Shown here piece by piece: positions 25,770-33,834 of a stretch of DNA of 64,000 nucleotides. Numbering within the stretch: the first letter of the stretch is position 1; each line of letters starts with the position of its first letter. The stretch is from assembly GCA_963766765.1 (NCBI GenBank), contig CAVYBR010000015.1, positions 272,788-336,787 on the forward strand, read 5' to 3'. Source of the stretch: JACCQS01 sp963766765. GTDB lineage: Bacteria > Actinomycetota > Actinomycetes > Mycobacteriales > Geodermatophilaceae. The notes under the pieces are model-generated. The model saw only the letters and a list, made by a program, of their open reading frames with translations. It was not told where the DNA came from and searched no databases. The position numbers were made by a program, and so were the translations under genes.

Positions 25770-26825
25770 GTGGTGACCCTTCGACTGACCAGCCTCGACT
25801 CGCCTGGGCCCGCTGCCCAGCGTGGACCTGGAGGCCGGCCCGGGCTCGCCGACCAGCACGGCCGCGTGGCGACCGATCTCCGGGTCTCGCTGACCGACCG
25901 GTGCAATCTGCGGTGTACGTACTGCATGCCGCCTGAGGGACTGGACTGGCTGCCGACGTCCCAGATCCTCACCGACGAGGAGATCAACCGGATCGTCCGC
26001 ATCGGCGTCGAGATGCTCGGCATCAACGAGATCCGGTTCACCGGTGGCGAGCCACTCATCCGCCCGGGTCTGGTCGAGATCGTGCGTACGGCCAAGGCGC
26101 TGAACCCCGCTCCCGAGATCAGCCTGACCACCAATGCGATCGGTCTCGAGCGACTCGCTCAGCCACTTGCCGACGCCGGGTTGGACCGGATCAACGTCTC
26201 CCTGGACACCCTGGACAAGCTCCAGTTCAAGCAACTGACCCACCGAGACCGCATCGATGACGTCCTGGCCGGATTGGTCGCCGCCAAGCGCGCCGGGCTG
26301 GTTCCGGTCAAGGTCAATGCCGTCCTCATGCGGGGGCTCAACGAGGACCCGGTGCCACTGCTGGAGTTCTGTCTGGAGCACGACTTCGAACTCCGCTACA
26401 TCGAACAGATGCCCCTCGATGCCCAGCACGAGTGGAAGCGCGACCAGATGATCACCGCCGAGGAGATCCTGGAGAAGCTGCAGGCCGCAGTGATCCTGAC
26501 CCCGGACCCGGCGCATCGCGGTAGCTCGCCGGCCGAGACCTGGCTCGTCAACGGTGGCCCGGCCAAGGTCGGGATCATCGCCTCGGTGACGCGGGCCTTC
26601 TGCGGCACCTGCGATCGAACGCGGCTCACCGCCGATGGCCAGATCCGCAACTGTCTGTTCGCCCGCGAGGAGTCCGACCTCCGTACTGCACTGCGGGACG
26701 GGTCCTCCGACGCCGAGATCGCCGATCGCTGGCAGGCGGCGATGTGGACCAAGTTGCCCGGGCACGGTATCGACGACCCGACGTTCCTACAGCCCACCCG
26801 TCCCATGTCGGCCATCGGCGGCTGA
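25770..26825 (+). CDS. moaA: GTP 3',8-cyclase MoaA
   Basis: A 351-residue radical SAM enzyme that converts GTP to 3',8-cyclo-7,8-dihydro-GTP, the first step of molybdenum cofactor synthesis. The SAM cluster motif is DRCNLRCTYCMPP, followed by GEPLIRPG. The second, substrate-binding 4Fe-4S cluster is in AFCGTCDRTRLTADGQIRNC. The chain ends in Gly-Gly, as functional MoaA does. Start is GTG at 25770 or 25773. moaD follows after 5 nt. Confidence 0.97.
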   Translation: MVTLRLTSLDSPGPAAQRGPGGRPGLADQHGRVATDLRVSLTDRCNLRCTYCMPPEGLDWLPTSQILTDEEINRIVRIGVEMLGINEIRFTGGEPLIRPGLVEIVRTAKALNPAPEISLTTNAIGLERLAQPLADAGLDRINVSLDTLDKLQFKQLTHRDRIDDVLAGLVAAKRAGLVPVKVNAVLMRGLNEDPVPLLEFCLEHDFELRYIEQMPLDAQHEWKRDQMITAEEILEKLQAAVILTPDPAHRGSSPAETWLVNGGPAKVGIIASVTRAFCGTCDRTRLTADGQIRNCLFAREESDLRTALRDGSSDAEIADRWQAAMWTKLPGHGIDDPTFLQPTRPMSAIGG

Positions 26826-26830
26826 GTCCG

Positions 26831-27100
26831 GTGGACACGCTCGCCGACTCCCGAGTGACGGGAGTGACGGTCAACTACTTCGCCGCCGCTCGCGCCGCGG
26901 CCGGCGCGCAGACCGAGACGGTCGAGGCCACGAGCCTGGCCGAGCTGATCGCTGAAGCCAGCCGGCGGCACGGTCCGGATCTGGCGAAGGTTCTGGCAGT
27001 CTGTTCTTTCCTGGTCGACGGGGTTCGCCAGTCCGACCACGATGCCGCGCTGTCACCAGGCAGCTCGGTGGATGTCCTCCCGCCCTTCGCCGGCGGCTAG
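26831..27100 (+). CDS. moaD: Molybdopterin synthase small subunit MoaD
   Basis: An 89-residue ubiquitin-like protein starting at GTG 26831. VTVNYFAAARAAAGAQTE opens the beta-grasp fold and the chain ends PPFAGG; the terminal Gly-Gly carries the thiocarboxylate sulfur for molybdopterin synthase. It follows moaA directly (5 nt). Its partner MoaE is encoded nearby on the opposite strand at 27432. Confidence 0.93.
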   Translation: MDTLADSRVTGVTVNYFAAARAAAGAQTETVEATSLAELIAEASRRHGPDLAKVLAVCSFLVDGVRQSDHDAALSPGSSVDVLPPFAGG

Positions 27101-27120
27101 GCCTGACATAAGGACTCCCG

Positions 27121-27342
27121 TTGGGACTGCTCACCGAACTGCGCCGCTCGATCACCCGGCTCTGGGGACGTACCGAACAGGTCGTCGGCGAGGCCTACGG
27201 CAACGAGGCGCTGGAGTACGAGGGGGAGGCCGACGAGGCCCGGGCCGACGCCGAGGAATCGGCCGAAGGTCAGCCACCTCGCGCGCACGGGCACAAGCAT
27301 CCGCATGACGACGACGGTACGGCGGGAGCTCCTGCCCGCTGA
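27121..27342 (+). CDS. CsbD-like small protein with His-rich tail
   Basis: A 73-residue protein. WGRTEQVVGEAYGNEALEYE and GEADEARADAEE follow the CsbD pattern; the tail HGHKHPHDDD is histidine and aspartate rich. No ATG exists in frame; TTG at 27121 is taken because AAGGA lies 6 nt before it and an in-frame stop occurs at 27109. It comes 20 nt after moaD and is probably in the same transcript. The His-rich tail might bind metal. Confidence 0.75.
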   Translation: MGLLTELRRSITRLWGRTEQVVGEAYGNEALEYEGEADEARADAEESAEGQPPRAHGHKHPHDDDGTAGAPAR

Positions 27343-27355
27343 CAGCTCAAGTTTT

Positions 27356-27420
27356 GGGACGTTATGCGCATAACGTCCCGGAATCGCGGCTCGCGGGGGA
27401 CGTTATGCGCATAACGTCCC
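27356..27420. repeat. Doublet of perfect 24-bp palindromes, half-site GGGACGTTATGC
   Basis: Two identical perfect 24-bp palindromes at 27356-27379 and 27397-27420, separated by 17 nt. They are the same family and have the same spacing as the triplet at 19300-19406, while the spacer sequences differ. They lie between the convergent CsbD-like and moaE genes. Confidence 0.95.
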
Positions 27421-27431
27421 CCAAGGCACAG

Positions 27432-27866
27432 TCAGGGAGCGGCGACCCATTCTTCTTCGCCGTCGACAAAGACCTGCCGCTTCCAGATCGGCAGTCGGGC
27501 CTTGACCTCCTCGACCAGCTGACGGCAGGCGTCAAAGGCCTCGCCGCGATGGGATGCGCTGACCGCCGCCGCGAGCGCGACATCACCCACGCCGAGCAGG
27601 CCGATTCGGTGCGAGATCGCGACCGCGTGCACGTTGGGCAGCGCGGCGATCTCACCGGCGATCTCGGCCATCAACTCCTCGGCGGAGGGGTGGCCCACGT
27701 ATTCGAGTTGGGTGACCCCACGTCCGTGGTCATGGTCCCGGACGACGCCGCTGAAGGCGACGACCGCACCCGCGCCAGAGCTCGAAACGAGTTCCTCGTG
27801 CTCGGCGACCGAGAGCGGGTCCGCAGTGACGGCGGCTCGGACGGGTGCGGGCGAGGTCTCGGTCAC
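27432..27866 (-). CDS. moaE: Molybdopterin synthase large subunit MoaE
   Basis: A 144-residue protein with GTG start. AVVAFSGVVRDHDHGRGVTQ, LEYVGHPSAEELM, ISHRIGLLGVGDVALAAAVS and VEEVKARLPIWKRQ are the MoaE family blocks, including the active-site lysines near the end. With MoaD it inserts two sulfurs into cyclic pyranopterin monophosphate. It lies 17 nt after the nucleotidyltransferase gene on the same strand, so it is probably the last gene of the modABC unit. Confidence 0.95.
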   Translation of the reverse strand: MTETSPAPVRAAVTADPLSVAEHEELVSSSGAGAVVAFSGVVRDHDHGRGVTQLEYVGHPSAEELMAEIAGEIAALPNVHAVAISHRIGLLGVGDVALAAAVSASHRGEAFDACRQLVEEVKARLPIWKRQVFVDGEEEWVAAP

Positions 27867-27883
27867 CGGCCAAATGTAGCCAG

Positions 27884-28495
27884 TCAGGCTGGTGGGTAGT
27901 CCAGGTCGGCGGGGTCCGCGACGTCAGCACATTCGATTTCGATGACCTCGTGTGCGGCCAGGTATGCGCGCGCGCCCTGGTCGCCCGTGGCGGACTCGGC
28001 AACCCCCGCCCAATGCCGATGCCCCAAGAGGACCGGATGCCCTCGCACGCCGCCGTACGTCGCAACCGCCAAGACATCAGGTGCCGAGTACGAGGCAACC
28101 CGCCGGATCGCGGCCGCGGTGATGCCGGGGAGGTCGACGAGGTGGACCAGAACCGCATCCACCGCCTCCGGGCCGCGCAACTCGTCGGGGAGGACGGTCA
28201 ACGCCGCCAGTCCGGTCCGCAGAGACGAGCCCATCCCGGTGTCCCAGTCCGGATTGGTCAGAACGACGGCAAGCCCCAGGTCCGCGCGAGACATGATCTC
28301 CTCGGCCGAGGCACCCAGTACGACGAACACTGGATCGCAGAAGGCAGCCACCAGTCGGTAGGCACGTTCCACGAGCAGGCTCCCCTCGTACGGCACAAGG
28401 GCTTTCGGCATTCCGTATCGTCGCCCGGCGCCCGCCGCGAGCACCAACCCGGCCACCCGGGGCTGCACCCAGTCGCTCGCATCGTCAGCGGGCAT
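27884..28495 (-). CDS. MobA/MocA-type nucleotidyltransferase
   Basis: A 203-residue NTP transferase. The nucleotide loop is LVLAAGAGRRYGMPKAL, the metal-binding Asp is in VHLVDLPGI, and VRGHPVLLG follows as in MocA/MobA enzymes that attach CMP or GMP to molybdopterin. Next to XdhC and CoxE/MoxR maturation genes, a MocA role (cytosine dinucleotide cofactor for xanthine dehydrogenase or CO dehydrogenase type enzymes) is favoured by inference. The ATG at 28495 has GAGGT upstream and overlaps the end of modC by 11 nt. Confidence 0.88.
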   Translation of the reverse strand: MPADDASDWVQPRVAGLVLAAGAGRRYGMPKALVPYEGSLLVERAYRLVAAFCDPVFVVLGASAEEIMSRADLGLAVVLTNPDWDTGMGSSLRTGLAALTVLPDELRGPEAVDAVLVHLVDLPGITAAAIRRVASYSAPDVLAVATYGGVRGHPVLLGHRHWAGVAESATGDQGARAYLAAHEVIEIECADVADPADLDYPPA

Positions 28496-29537
28496 AGACC
28501 TCGACCTCATGTGCCTTGACGGTCGCCCAGACGTCACTGCCCGGACCAAGTCCGAGCTCGGCGAAGGCAGTCGCCGTGAGGTCCGCCGTCAGCGGAACCG
28601 GGCCGCTCAGGTCGCAGCGCACGGCTGACCCGTGCGGCGTCGCCGAGGCCACCCGTGCCGGCCAGACGTTGCGCGGACTCCCGTGCGGCTCAGTCGGGTA
28701 GATGGCGACCGTCTCCGGCCGGATCGCCACGTACACCGATCCGTGCGCCGGGTCCGCGATGTTCACGGATGCGCCTGAGTCCAATCGCACCTGCGTCCCT
28801 TCTGCGTTGCCAGCCAGCAGGGTCAGCCCGATCAGACGGGCCACGTAGTCCGTGCGCGGCCGGCGGGCGACTTCACCCGGCGGTCCGGACTGTACGACCC
28901 GCCCGTCTTCGATCACCGCAACCTCATCAGCCAGGGCCATCGCGTCGATCGGGTCGTGGGAGACCAGCACCGTTGCCCCGGGGTACTCCGAAAGGTGCCG
29001 GCGGAGGTCAGCCCGTACCTCGAGCTTTGTTCGGGCGTCCAGCGCGGCCAGGGGTTCGTCGAGCAGGAGCAGTTCCGGACTGCCGATCAAAGCCCGCGCG
29101 AGCGCGACCCGTTGGGCCTGGCCGCCGGACAGGCCTCCGGGCTTGGCCTTGGCGTAGTCACCGAGTCCGACTCGATCCAGCCAGCCAAGAGCGGCGGTGC
29201 GTGCCCGCGCCCTCGGGACGTGTCTGGATCTCAGGCCGAATGCGATGTTGTCCACAGTAGACAGATGTGGAAACAGGAGATAGTCCTGGAAGACCATTCC
29301 TATGGGTCGCTCATACGGCGCGACGTGCTTGCCCGCTGCTGGCTCGTCCAGGACGGCTCCGTTGAGGACGATTCGACCGGCGTCGGGTGGGAGCAGGCCA
29401 GCGAGGACCCGCAGCACGGTCGACTTTCCGGCGCCGTTGGGTCCCAGCAGGACGAGGACCTGACCCGGCTCAACTGCGAGGTCGACGTCCAGAAGCAGCG
29501 ACCCACGCTGTACGACGAAGTCCGCGGCAAGACTCAT
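28485..29537 (-). CDS. modC: Molybdate ABC transporter ATP-binding protein ModC
   Basis: A 350-residue ABC ATPase. Walker A GPNGAGKST, Q-loop FQDYLLFPHL, signature LSGGQAQRVALARAL, Walker B LLLLDEPLAALD, H-loop VSHD. The C-terminal 110 residues form a TOBE-type domain (VAIRPETVAIYP, VRCDLSGPVPLTADLT), as in ModC. The ATG at 29537 overlaps modB by ATGA; the longer upstream frame runs into modB and is rejected. Confidence 0.95.
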   Translation of the reverse strand: MSLAADFVVQRGSLLLDVDLAVEPGQVLVLLGPNGAGKSTVLRVLAGLLPPDAGRIVLNGAVLDEPAAGKHVAPYERPIGMVFQDYLLFPHLSTVDNIAFGLRSRHVPRARARTAALGWLDRVGLGDYAKAKPGGLSGGQAQRVALARALIGSPELLLLDEPLAALDARTKLEVRADLRRHLSEYPGATVLVSHDPIDAMALADEVAVIEDGRVVQSGPPGEVARRPRTDYVARLIGLTLLAGNAEGTQVRLDSGASVNIADPAHGSVYVAIRPETVAIYPTEPHGSPRNVWPARVASATPHGSAVRCDLSGPVPLTADLTATAFAELGLGPGSDVWATVKAHEVEVYAR

Positions 29538-30406
29538 CCTGATGCTCGGGTCAGCCAGCGTTCCCTCAGCAGCGCGAGTGTGGCCAGCGAGACCGCGAGC
29601 AAGACCAGGCTCAGCACGATCGCAGCCTCCGGGTCGTTCTGGAGAGCCAGATAGACCGCCAGCGGCATCGTCTGCGTCGTACCCGGGAAGTTGCCGGCGA
29701 ACGTGATCGTTGCCCCGAACTCGCCGAGCGCCCGCGCCCAGCACAACACGGCCCCGGCCGCGATGCCGGGCGCGACCAGCGGCAGCGTGACGCGGCGGAA
29801 GGTCGACCAGCTCCCAGCTCCCAGCGTCGCCGCAGCATCCTCGAATCGAGCATCGGCGGCCCGCAGCGCACCCTCGACGCTGATCACCAGGAACGGCATC
29901 GCGACGAACGTCTCCGCGATCACCACCGCTGCCGTGGTGAACGGCAGCGAGAAGCCAAAAGTGTCATAGAGCCAGCCACCAATGATTCCGCGCCTTCCGA
30001 GAACGAGGAAGAGCGCGACACCACCGACCACGGGAGGCAGCACCAACGGCACCGTCACCAACGCTCGCAGGATCGAACGTCCGCGGATGTTCGAGCGGGC
30101 GAGCACCCAGGCAATGGGCACGCCCAACACCATCGCGACAACCGTGGCGATCGTGGCCGTGATCAACGACAGCCGCAGCGCCTGGCCGACCTGCGGCTCG
30201 GCCAGCCGCGGCAACAATTCCGACCAGGGCGCCCGGATCAGCAGGCCGACCATCGGCAGCACGAGAAAGGCGACGCCAAGGATCGCCGGCAGGAGGAGGG
30301 CGAGCGGGATCCGGGACCGACTCGCCTTGATCGTCAGACCCGGCCCCGACCGCGTCGAGTTGGGTGCCGATGGGGTGTCCCCTGCTGGGTCACCGACCAC
30401 CGTCAT
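29534..30406 (-). CDS. modB: Molybdate ABC transporter permease ModB
   Basis: A 290-residue inner-membrane permease with about six transmembrane helices after a 45-residue Ser/Thr/Pro-rich start. The cytoplasmic coupling loop is EDAAATLGAGSWSTFRRVTL followed by PLVAPGI, and ARALGEFGATITFAGN is the hallmark ModB block. The ATG at 30406 is 5 nt from the modA stop. Confidence 0.94.
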   Translation of the reverse strand: MTVVGDPAGDTPSAPNSTRSGPGLTIKASRSRIPLALLLPAILGVAFLVLPMVGLLIRAPWSELLPRLAEPQVGQALRLSLITATIATVVAMVLGVPIAWVLARSNIRGRSILRALVTVPLVLPPVVGGVALFLVLGRRGIIGGWLYDTFGFSLPFTTAAVVIAETFVAMPFLVISVEGALRAADARFEDAAATLGAGSWSTFRRVTLPLVAPGIAAGAVLCWARALGEFGATITFAGNFPGTTQTMPLAVYLALQNDPEAAIVLSLVLLAVSLATLALLRERWLTRASG

Positions 30407-30411
30407 ATCCG

Positions 30412-31230
30412 TCACGGTATGCGGAAGCCGGCTTCCTCGAAGACTGCGGCGGCGTCGTCGGAAAGGATGAACTCGACCCACGCGGTTGCCGCATCCGGAT
30501 TGGGCGCCTCGGCGAGCGTCGCGATCGGGTAGGAGTTGACCGCTTCCTCGATCTCCGGGAAGTCGATCCCCTCTACAGTGTCGCCGGCGGCGACGACATC
30601 GGTGACGTAAACCAGGGCAGCATCGACTTCGCCGAGCTCGACCTTGGTCAGCGCGGCCCGGACGTCCTCCTCGAGCGAATCGACCGACGGGGTGATGCCG
30701 GCGGCTTCGAAGACCGTTGCCGCAGCAGCCCCGCAGGGAACCTCGGCCGCACAGATCGCCAGCGTCAGATCCGGATTTGCGAAGTCATCGATGCCGGTGA
30801 TGCCGGCGGGATTGCCGACCGGTACGGCGATCTGCAGGACGTTCTCGACGAAGACTTCCGGCTCAGCCTCGGTGTTTCCGGCGTCTGCGACGACATCCAT
30901 CTGAGTGGTGTTCGCCGACGCGAAGACGTCGGCCGGTGCGCCCTCAGTGATCTGCGTGGCCAAGCCCGAGCTGGGGCCGAAGTTGAGGAAATCAGTGACC
31001 TCGACGTCCGGGTGATCCGCTTCGAACTGTTCCCCGAGCTCAGTGAAGACGTCGGTGAGCGAAGCCGCGGCGAAGATAGTCAGGTCGCCGGAGAGCGGGT
31101 CTGCTTCGGTCGCCGCGGCCGAGCCGCTCCCGGAATTGTCATCCCTGGTGTCGTCGCCTCCGCCGCACGCGGTCAGCGAAAGCAACAGAGCAGCAACGAG
31201 GGCGAGCAGAAGCCGCAGGGTCCGAGTCAC
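30412..31230 (-). CDS. modA: Molybdate-binding lipoprotein ModA
   Basis: A 272-residue substrate-binding protein, GTG start. A signal peptide ends in the lipobox LTAC (Cys22), so it is membrane anchored. The mature part opens LTIFAAASLTDVFTELGEQF, the classic ModA strand and helix whose Ser residues bind the oxyanion, and VYVTDVVAAGD is the hinge block. It begins the modABC unit; the HTH-TOBE regulator gene ends 92 nt upstream. Confidence 0.95.
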   Translation of the reverse strand: MTRTLRLLLALVAALLLSLTACGGGDDTRDDNSGSGSAAATEADPLSGDLTIFAAASLTDVFTELGEQFEADHPDVEVTDFLNFGPSSGLATQITEGAPADVFASANTTQMDVVADAGNTEAEPEVFVENVLQIAVPVGNPAGITGIDDFANPDLTLAICAAEVPCGAAAATVFEAAGITPSVDSLEEDVRAALTKVELGEVDAALVYVTDVVAAGDTVEGIDFPEIEEAVNSYPIATLAEAPNPDAATAWVEFILSDDAAAVFEEAGFRIP

Positions 31231-31322
31231 CGCCGCACTGTATGTCCGTACCAGCGGTTGTACAAGCCGAGAAGTGCCGCACTTTCGAACGTTGACCAGC
31301 CTTCGACAGCCTCACTCGCGGT

Positions 31323-31718
31323 TCAGGGAATCTCCACGACCACGTTGGTCGCCTTGACCGCTGCCACCGCCCGGCTGCCCGGCTCGAGACCGAGTTCGTC
31401 GGCCGCCTCACGTGACATCAACGACACCATCCGGTACGGCCCGCATTGCATGTCCACCTGCGCCATGACGGTGTCCCGGACGACCCGGGTGACGATCCCG
31501 GGCAGACGGTTGCGGGCCGAGGCCAACCGCGAGGCGCCGACTTCGGGTGCATCGGCGAGTTCGCGGGCCAACTCGGCCAGAGCCGGGCCCTCGACCCGAG
31601 TCGGGCCCGAACCCTTCGTGGCAACCGCCAGGCGCCCGGTGTCGATCCAGCGCCGAACCGTGTCGTCACTGACGCCGAGTAGCTCGGCTGCCTCGCTGAT
31701 CCGGTAGCTGGTGGCCAT
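31323..31718 (-). CDS. Helix-turn-helix TOBE-domain regulator, probable molybdate sensor
   Basis: A 131-residue protein. The N-terminal excisionase/MerR-like helix-turn-helix is YRISEAAELLGVSDDTVRRW. The C-terminal part (ASARNRLPGIVTRVV, AQVDMQCGPYRMVSLMSREA, GSRAVAAVKATNVVVEIP) is a single TOBE/Mop molybdate-binding domain. This two-part layout is common next to modABC in actinobacteria, where it is thought to sense molybdate. ATG at 31718. Confidence 0.9.
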   Translation of the reverse strand: MATSYRISEAAELLGVSDDTVRRWIDTGRLAVATKGSGPTRVEGPALAELARELADAPEVGASRLASARNRLPGIVTRVVRDTVMAQVDMQCGPYRMVSLMSREAADELGLEPGSRAVAAVKATNVVVEIP

Positions 31719-31859
31719 CCGCGCACCGTACCGCCGCATTTCCCGTACTCCTGCTGCTTGCGCTGGACGCCGACACGCAGGCAAAGGGCATTGCCTCCCG
31801 CGCGCGGGACGCGTTGGCTGCTGGTGTGCTGTCGTTGGATCTCGGGCGGGGCGCCTGAC

Positions 31860-32933
31860 ATGCCGATCGTGTTCGAGCACGAAACCAAGGGTCAACGGGT
31901 GTTGTTCGGATCGGGTCGAGCGGCCGGCCATCTCGGGGATGAGATCCAGCGGCTCGGGTCGCGTACGCCGCTGGTCATCGCCGGCACCCGGCAGCAAGGT
32001 CTGATCGAGAGTGCCGGGCTCGCGGGCGCAGCGACGTACCGCCGGATCGTCGAGCATGTCCCGATCGACGTAGCCGAGGACGCCAGGTCTGTCGCGAAGT
32101 CCAGCAACGCCGATCTGCTGATCGCCGTCGGCGGCGGTTCGACCACGGGCCTGGCCAAGGCGGTCGCCCTCACCTCCGCCCTGCGGATCGTTGCCGTACC
32201 GACGACGTACGCCGGATCGGAAGCCACCGATGTGTGGGGACTGACCGAGAACGGCCACAAGCGCACCGGCAGCGACGGGAACGTCCTCCCTGTGACCGTC
32301 ATCTACGACGCCGAGCTGCTCGCCGGTTTGCCGACGGCCCTAGCTGTCGCATCCGGGCTGAATGCGGTTGCCCACTGCGTGGATGCGATGTGGGGTCCAC
32401 GGGCCGACCCGATCAACGCAGCACTGGCAATGGAGGGCCTGCGGGCGCTGCGAACCGGACTGCCCGGCGTGATCACGGCCGAGCGCGAGGCCATCGAACA
32501 GGCCCTGTACGGGTCGTACCTGGCCGCCGTCGCCTTCGCTTCTGCTGGTTCGGGTTTGCATCACAAGTTCTGTCATGTGCTGGGCGGTGCCTTCAACCTG
32601 CCGCACGCGGCGACGCACGCCGTCGTGCTGCCGTACGTCCTCGCTTTCAATGCTCCCTACGCACCAGCAGCCGCGGAACGTATCGCGACTGCGTTTGGTG
32701 ACACAGACGCAGTCAACGGCCTCGACCGCTTGCGTGCCTGCCTGGGTGCGCCAAAGGCGCTGCGCGACATCGGACTTCACCACGAGGATCTCCCCGCAGC
32801 CGCCGGGCTGATACTGGCGGAGGTCCCGCCCAGCAACCCGAGACCGGTTGACCATGAGTCAGTAACGAGGTTGCTCCAAGCCGCGTGGGCAGGCGACGAT
32901 CCCCGACAGACCTGGACGGAGAAGCCAGCATGA
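31860..32933 (+). CDS. Maleylacetate reductase
   Basis: A 357-residue iron-type alcohol dehydrogenase family enzyme that reduces maleylacetate to 3-oxoadipate with NAD(P)H. FEHETKGQRVLFGSGRA opens the family; AVGGGSTTGLAKAVAL binds the dinucleotide, VPTTYAGSEAT follows, and HHKFCHVLGGAFNLPHAATH carries the metal-ligand histidine positions. The ATG of the dioxygenase gene overlaps its stop (ATGA). Together they would channel hydroxyquinol into the 3-oxoadipate pathway. Confidence 0.93.
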   Translation: MPIVFEHETKGQRVLFGSGRAAGHLGDEIQRLGSRTPLVIAGTRQQGLIESAGLAGAATYRRIVEHVPIDVAEDARSVAKSSNADLLIAVGGGSTTGLAKAVALTSALRIVAVPTTYAGSEATDVWGLTENGHKRTGSDGNVLPVTVIYDAELLAGLPTALAVASGLNAVAHCVDAMWGPRADPINAALAMEGLRALRTGLPGVITAEREAIEQALYGSYLAAVAFASAGSGLHHKFCHVLGGAFNLPHAATHAVVLPYVLAFNAPYAPAAAERIATAFGDTDAVNGLDRLRACLGAPKALRDIGLHHEDLPAAAGLILAEVPPSNPRPVDHESVTRLLQAAWAGDDPRQTWTEKPA

Positions 32934-33827
32934 CAAGCCCGGCACAGGACGCCGAACATCACAGCCCGGGACCGGCGGGAGCGGCAGCTCGTCGACACCG
33001 TCGTCGCCAGCTTCGCCGACACCCCCGACGAACGGTTGCGCACCGTGCTGACGGCCATGGTCGAGCACCTGCACGCGTTGATTCGCGAAGTCCGCCTGAC
33101 CCAACATGAGTGGGAGCAGGCGATCGACTTCCTCAGGCGGGCCGGCGACATCACAGATGACAAGCGCCAGGAATTCATCCTGCTTTCAGATGTTCTCGGT
33201 GCCTCGATGCAGACCATCACGGTCAACGACGACCCGATGGGACGAGCTACCGAGAGCACCGTGGTCGGGCCGTTCTTCGTGCCGAACTCGCCGCGCGTCG
33301 AGATGGGTGGAGACATCTCCGGCGGTGCGTCCGGGGAGCCGTGCTGGGTCGAGGGAGTCATCACCGATGTCGAGGCTCGACCCCTGAGTGGCGCGCGGAT
33401 CGAGGTGTGGGAGGCAGACGACGCCGGGTTCTACGACGTTCAATACCCCGACGGTCGCGCCGCCGGCCGCGGGCACCTCTACTCCGACAGCGAAGGGCGC
33501 TACCAATTCTGGGCGTTGACGCCAACGCCTTACCCGATCCCCAGCGATGGTCCGGTCGGTGACCTGCTCGCCGCGACCAATCGTTCTCCGATGCGGGCCC
33601 CGCATCTGCACCTGATGGTCAGCCACGAGGGTATGCGAACCGTCGTCACGCACATCTTCGTCGCCGGCGACGACCTCGGTTCGGACAGCGTCTTCGGCAT
33701 CCGCGAGTCGTTGATCGTCGAGTTCCGCCGATCCACCGCCGCGGACCCCACACCTGACGGCCGGGACCTTGCCGGTGCGAGCTGGACACTTGCCCGTTTC
33801 GACATCGCTCTCGCACCTCAGAGCTGA
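32930..33827 (+). pseudogene. Hydroxyquinol 1,2-dioxygenase-like gene with an N-terminal frameshift
   Basis: An intradiol ring-cleavage dioxygenase. From about nt 32960 the frame ending at 33827 encodes TARDRRERQLVDTVVASFAD and the full catalytic domain: Tyr ligand in GFYDVQYPDG, second Tyr in PTPYPIP, His ligands in APHLHLMV. The natural start, ATG 32930 overlapping maleylacetate reductase, reads MTSPAQDAEHH in another frame, so a one-base shift near 32960 separates the two. In the catalytic frame there is no ATG; the first TTG (33036) would delete much of the N-terminal helical domain. Either the gene is broken or the base is a sequencing error. Pathway role: hydroxyquinol to maleylacetate. 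Confidence 0.8.
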
Positions 33828-33834
33828 GGGTCGG

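Noticed and set aside
24552..26765. A 737-codon minus-strand frame
   Set aside because: It runs antisense through moaA and out of frame through the MFS gene; both have clear motifs.
19300..27420. Possible CRISPR-like array (24-bp repeats with constant-length, non-conserved spacers)
   Set aside because: Only two or three units occur per site, spacers are 17 nt, the repeats are full palindromes and no cas genes are present. They are treated as intergenic palindrome elements instead.
31745..31858. A short frame reading VLLLLALDADTQAKGIASRA and ending just before maleylacetate reductase
   Set aside because: It looks protein-like, but no start codon or upstream continuation exists outside the antisense of the HTH-TOBE gene and no family is recognised. 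It may be chance or a gene remnant.
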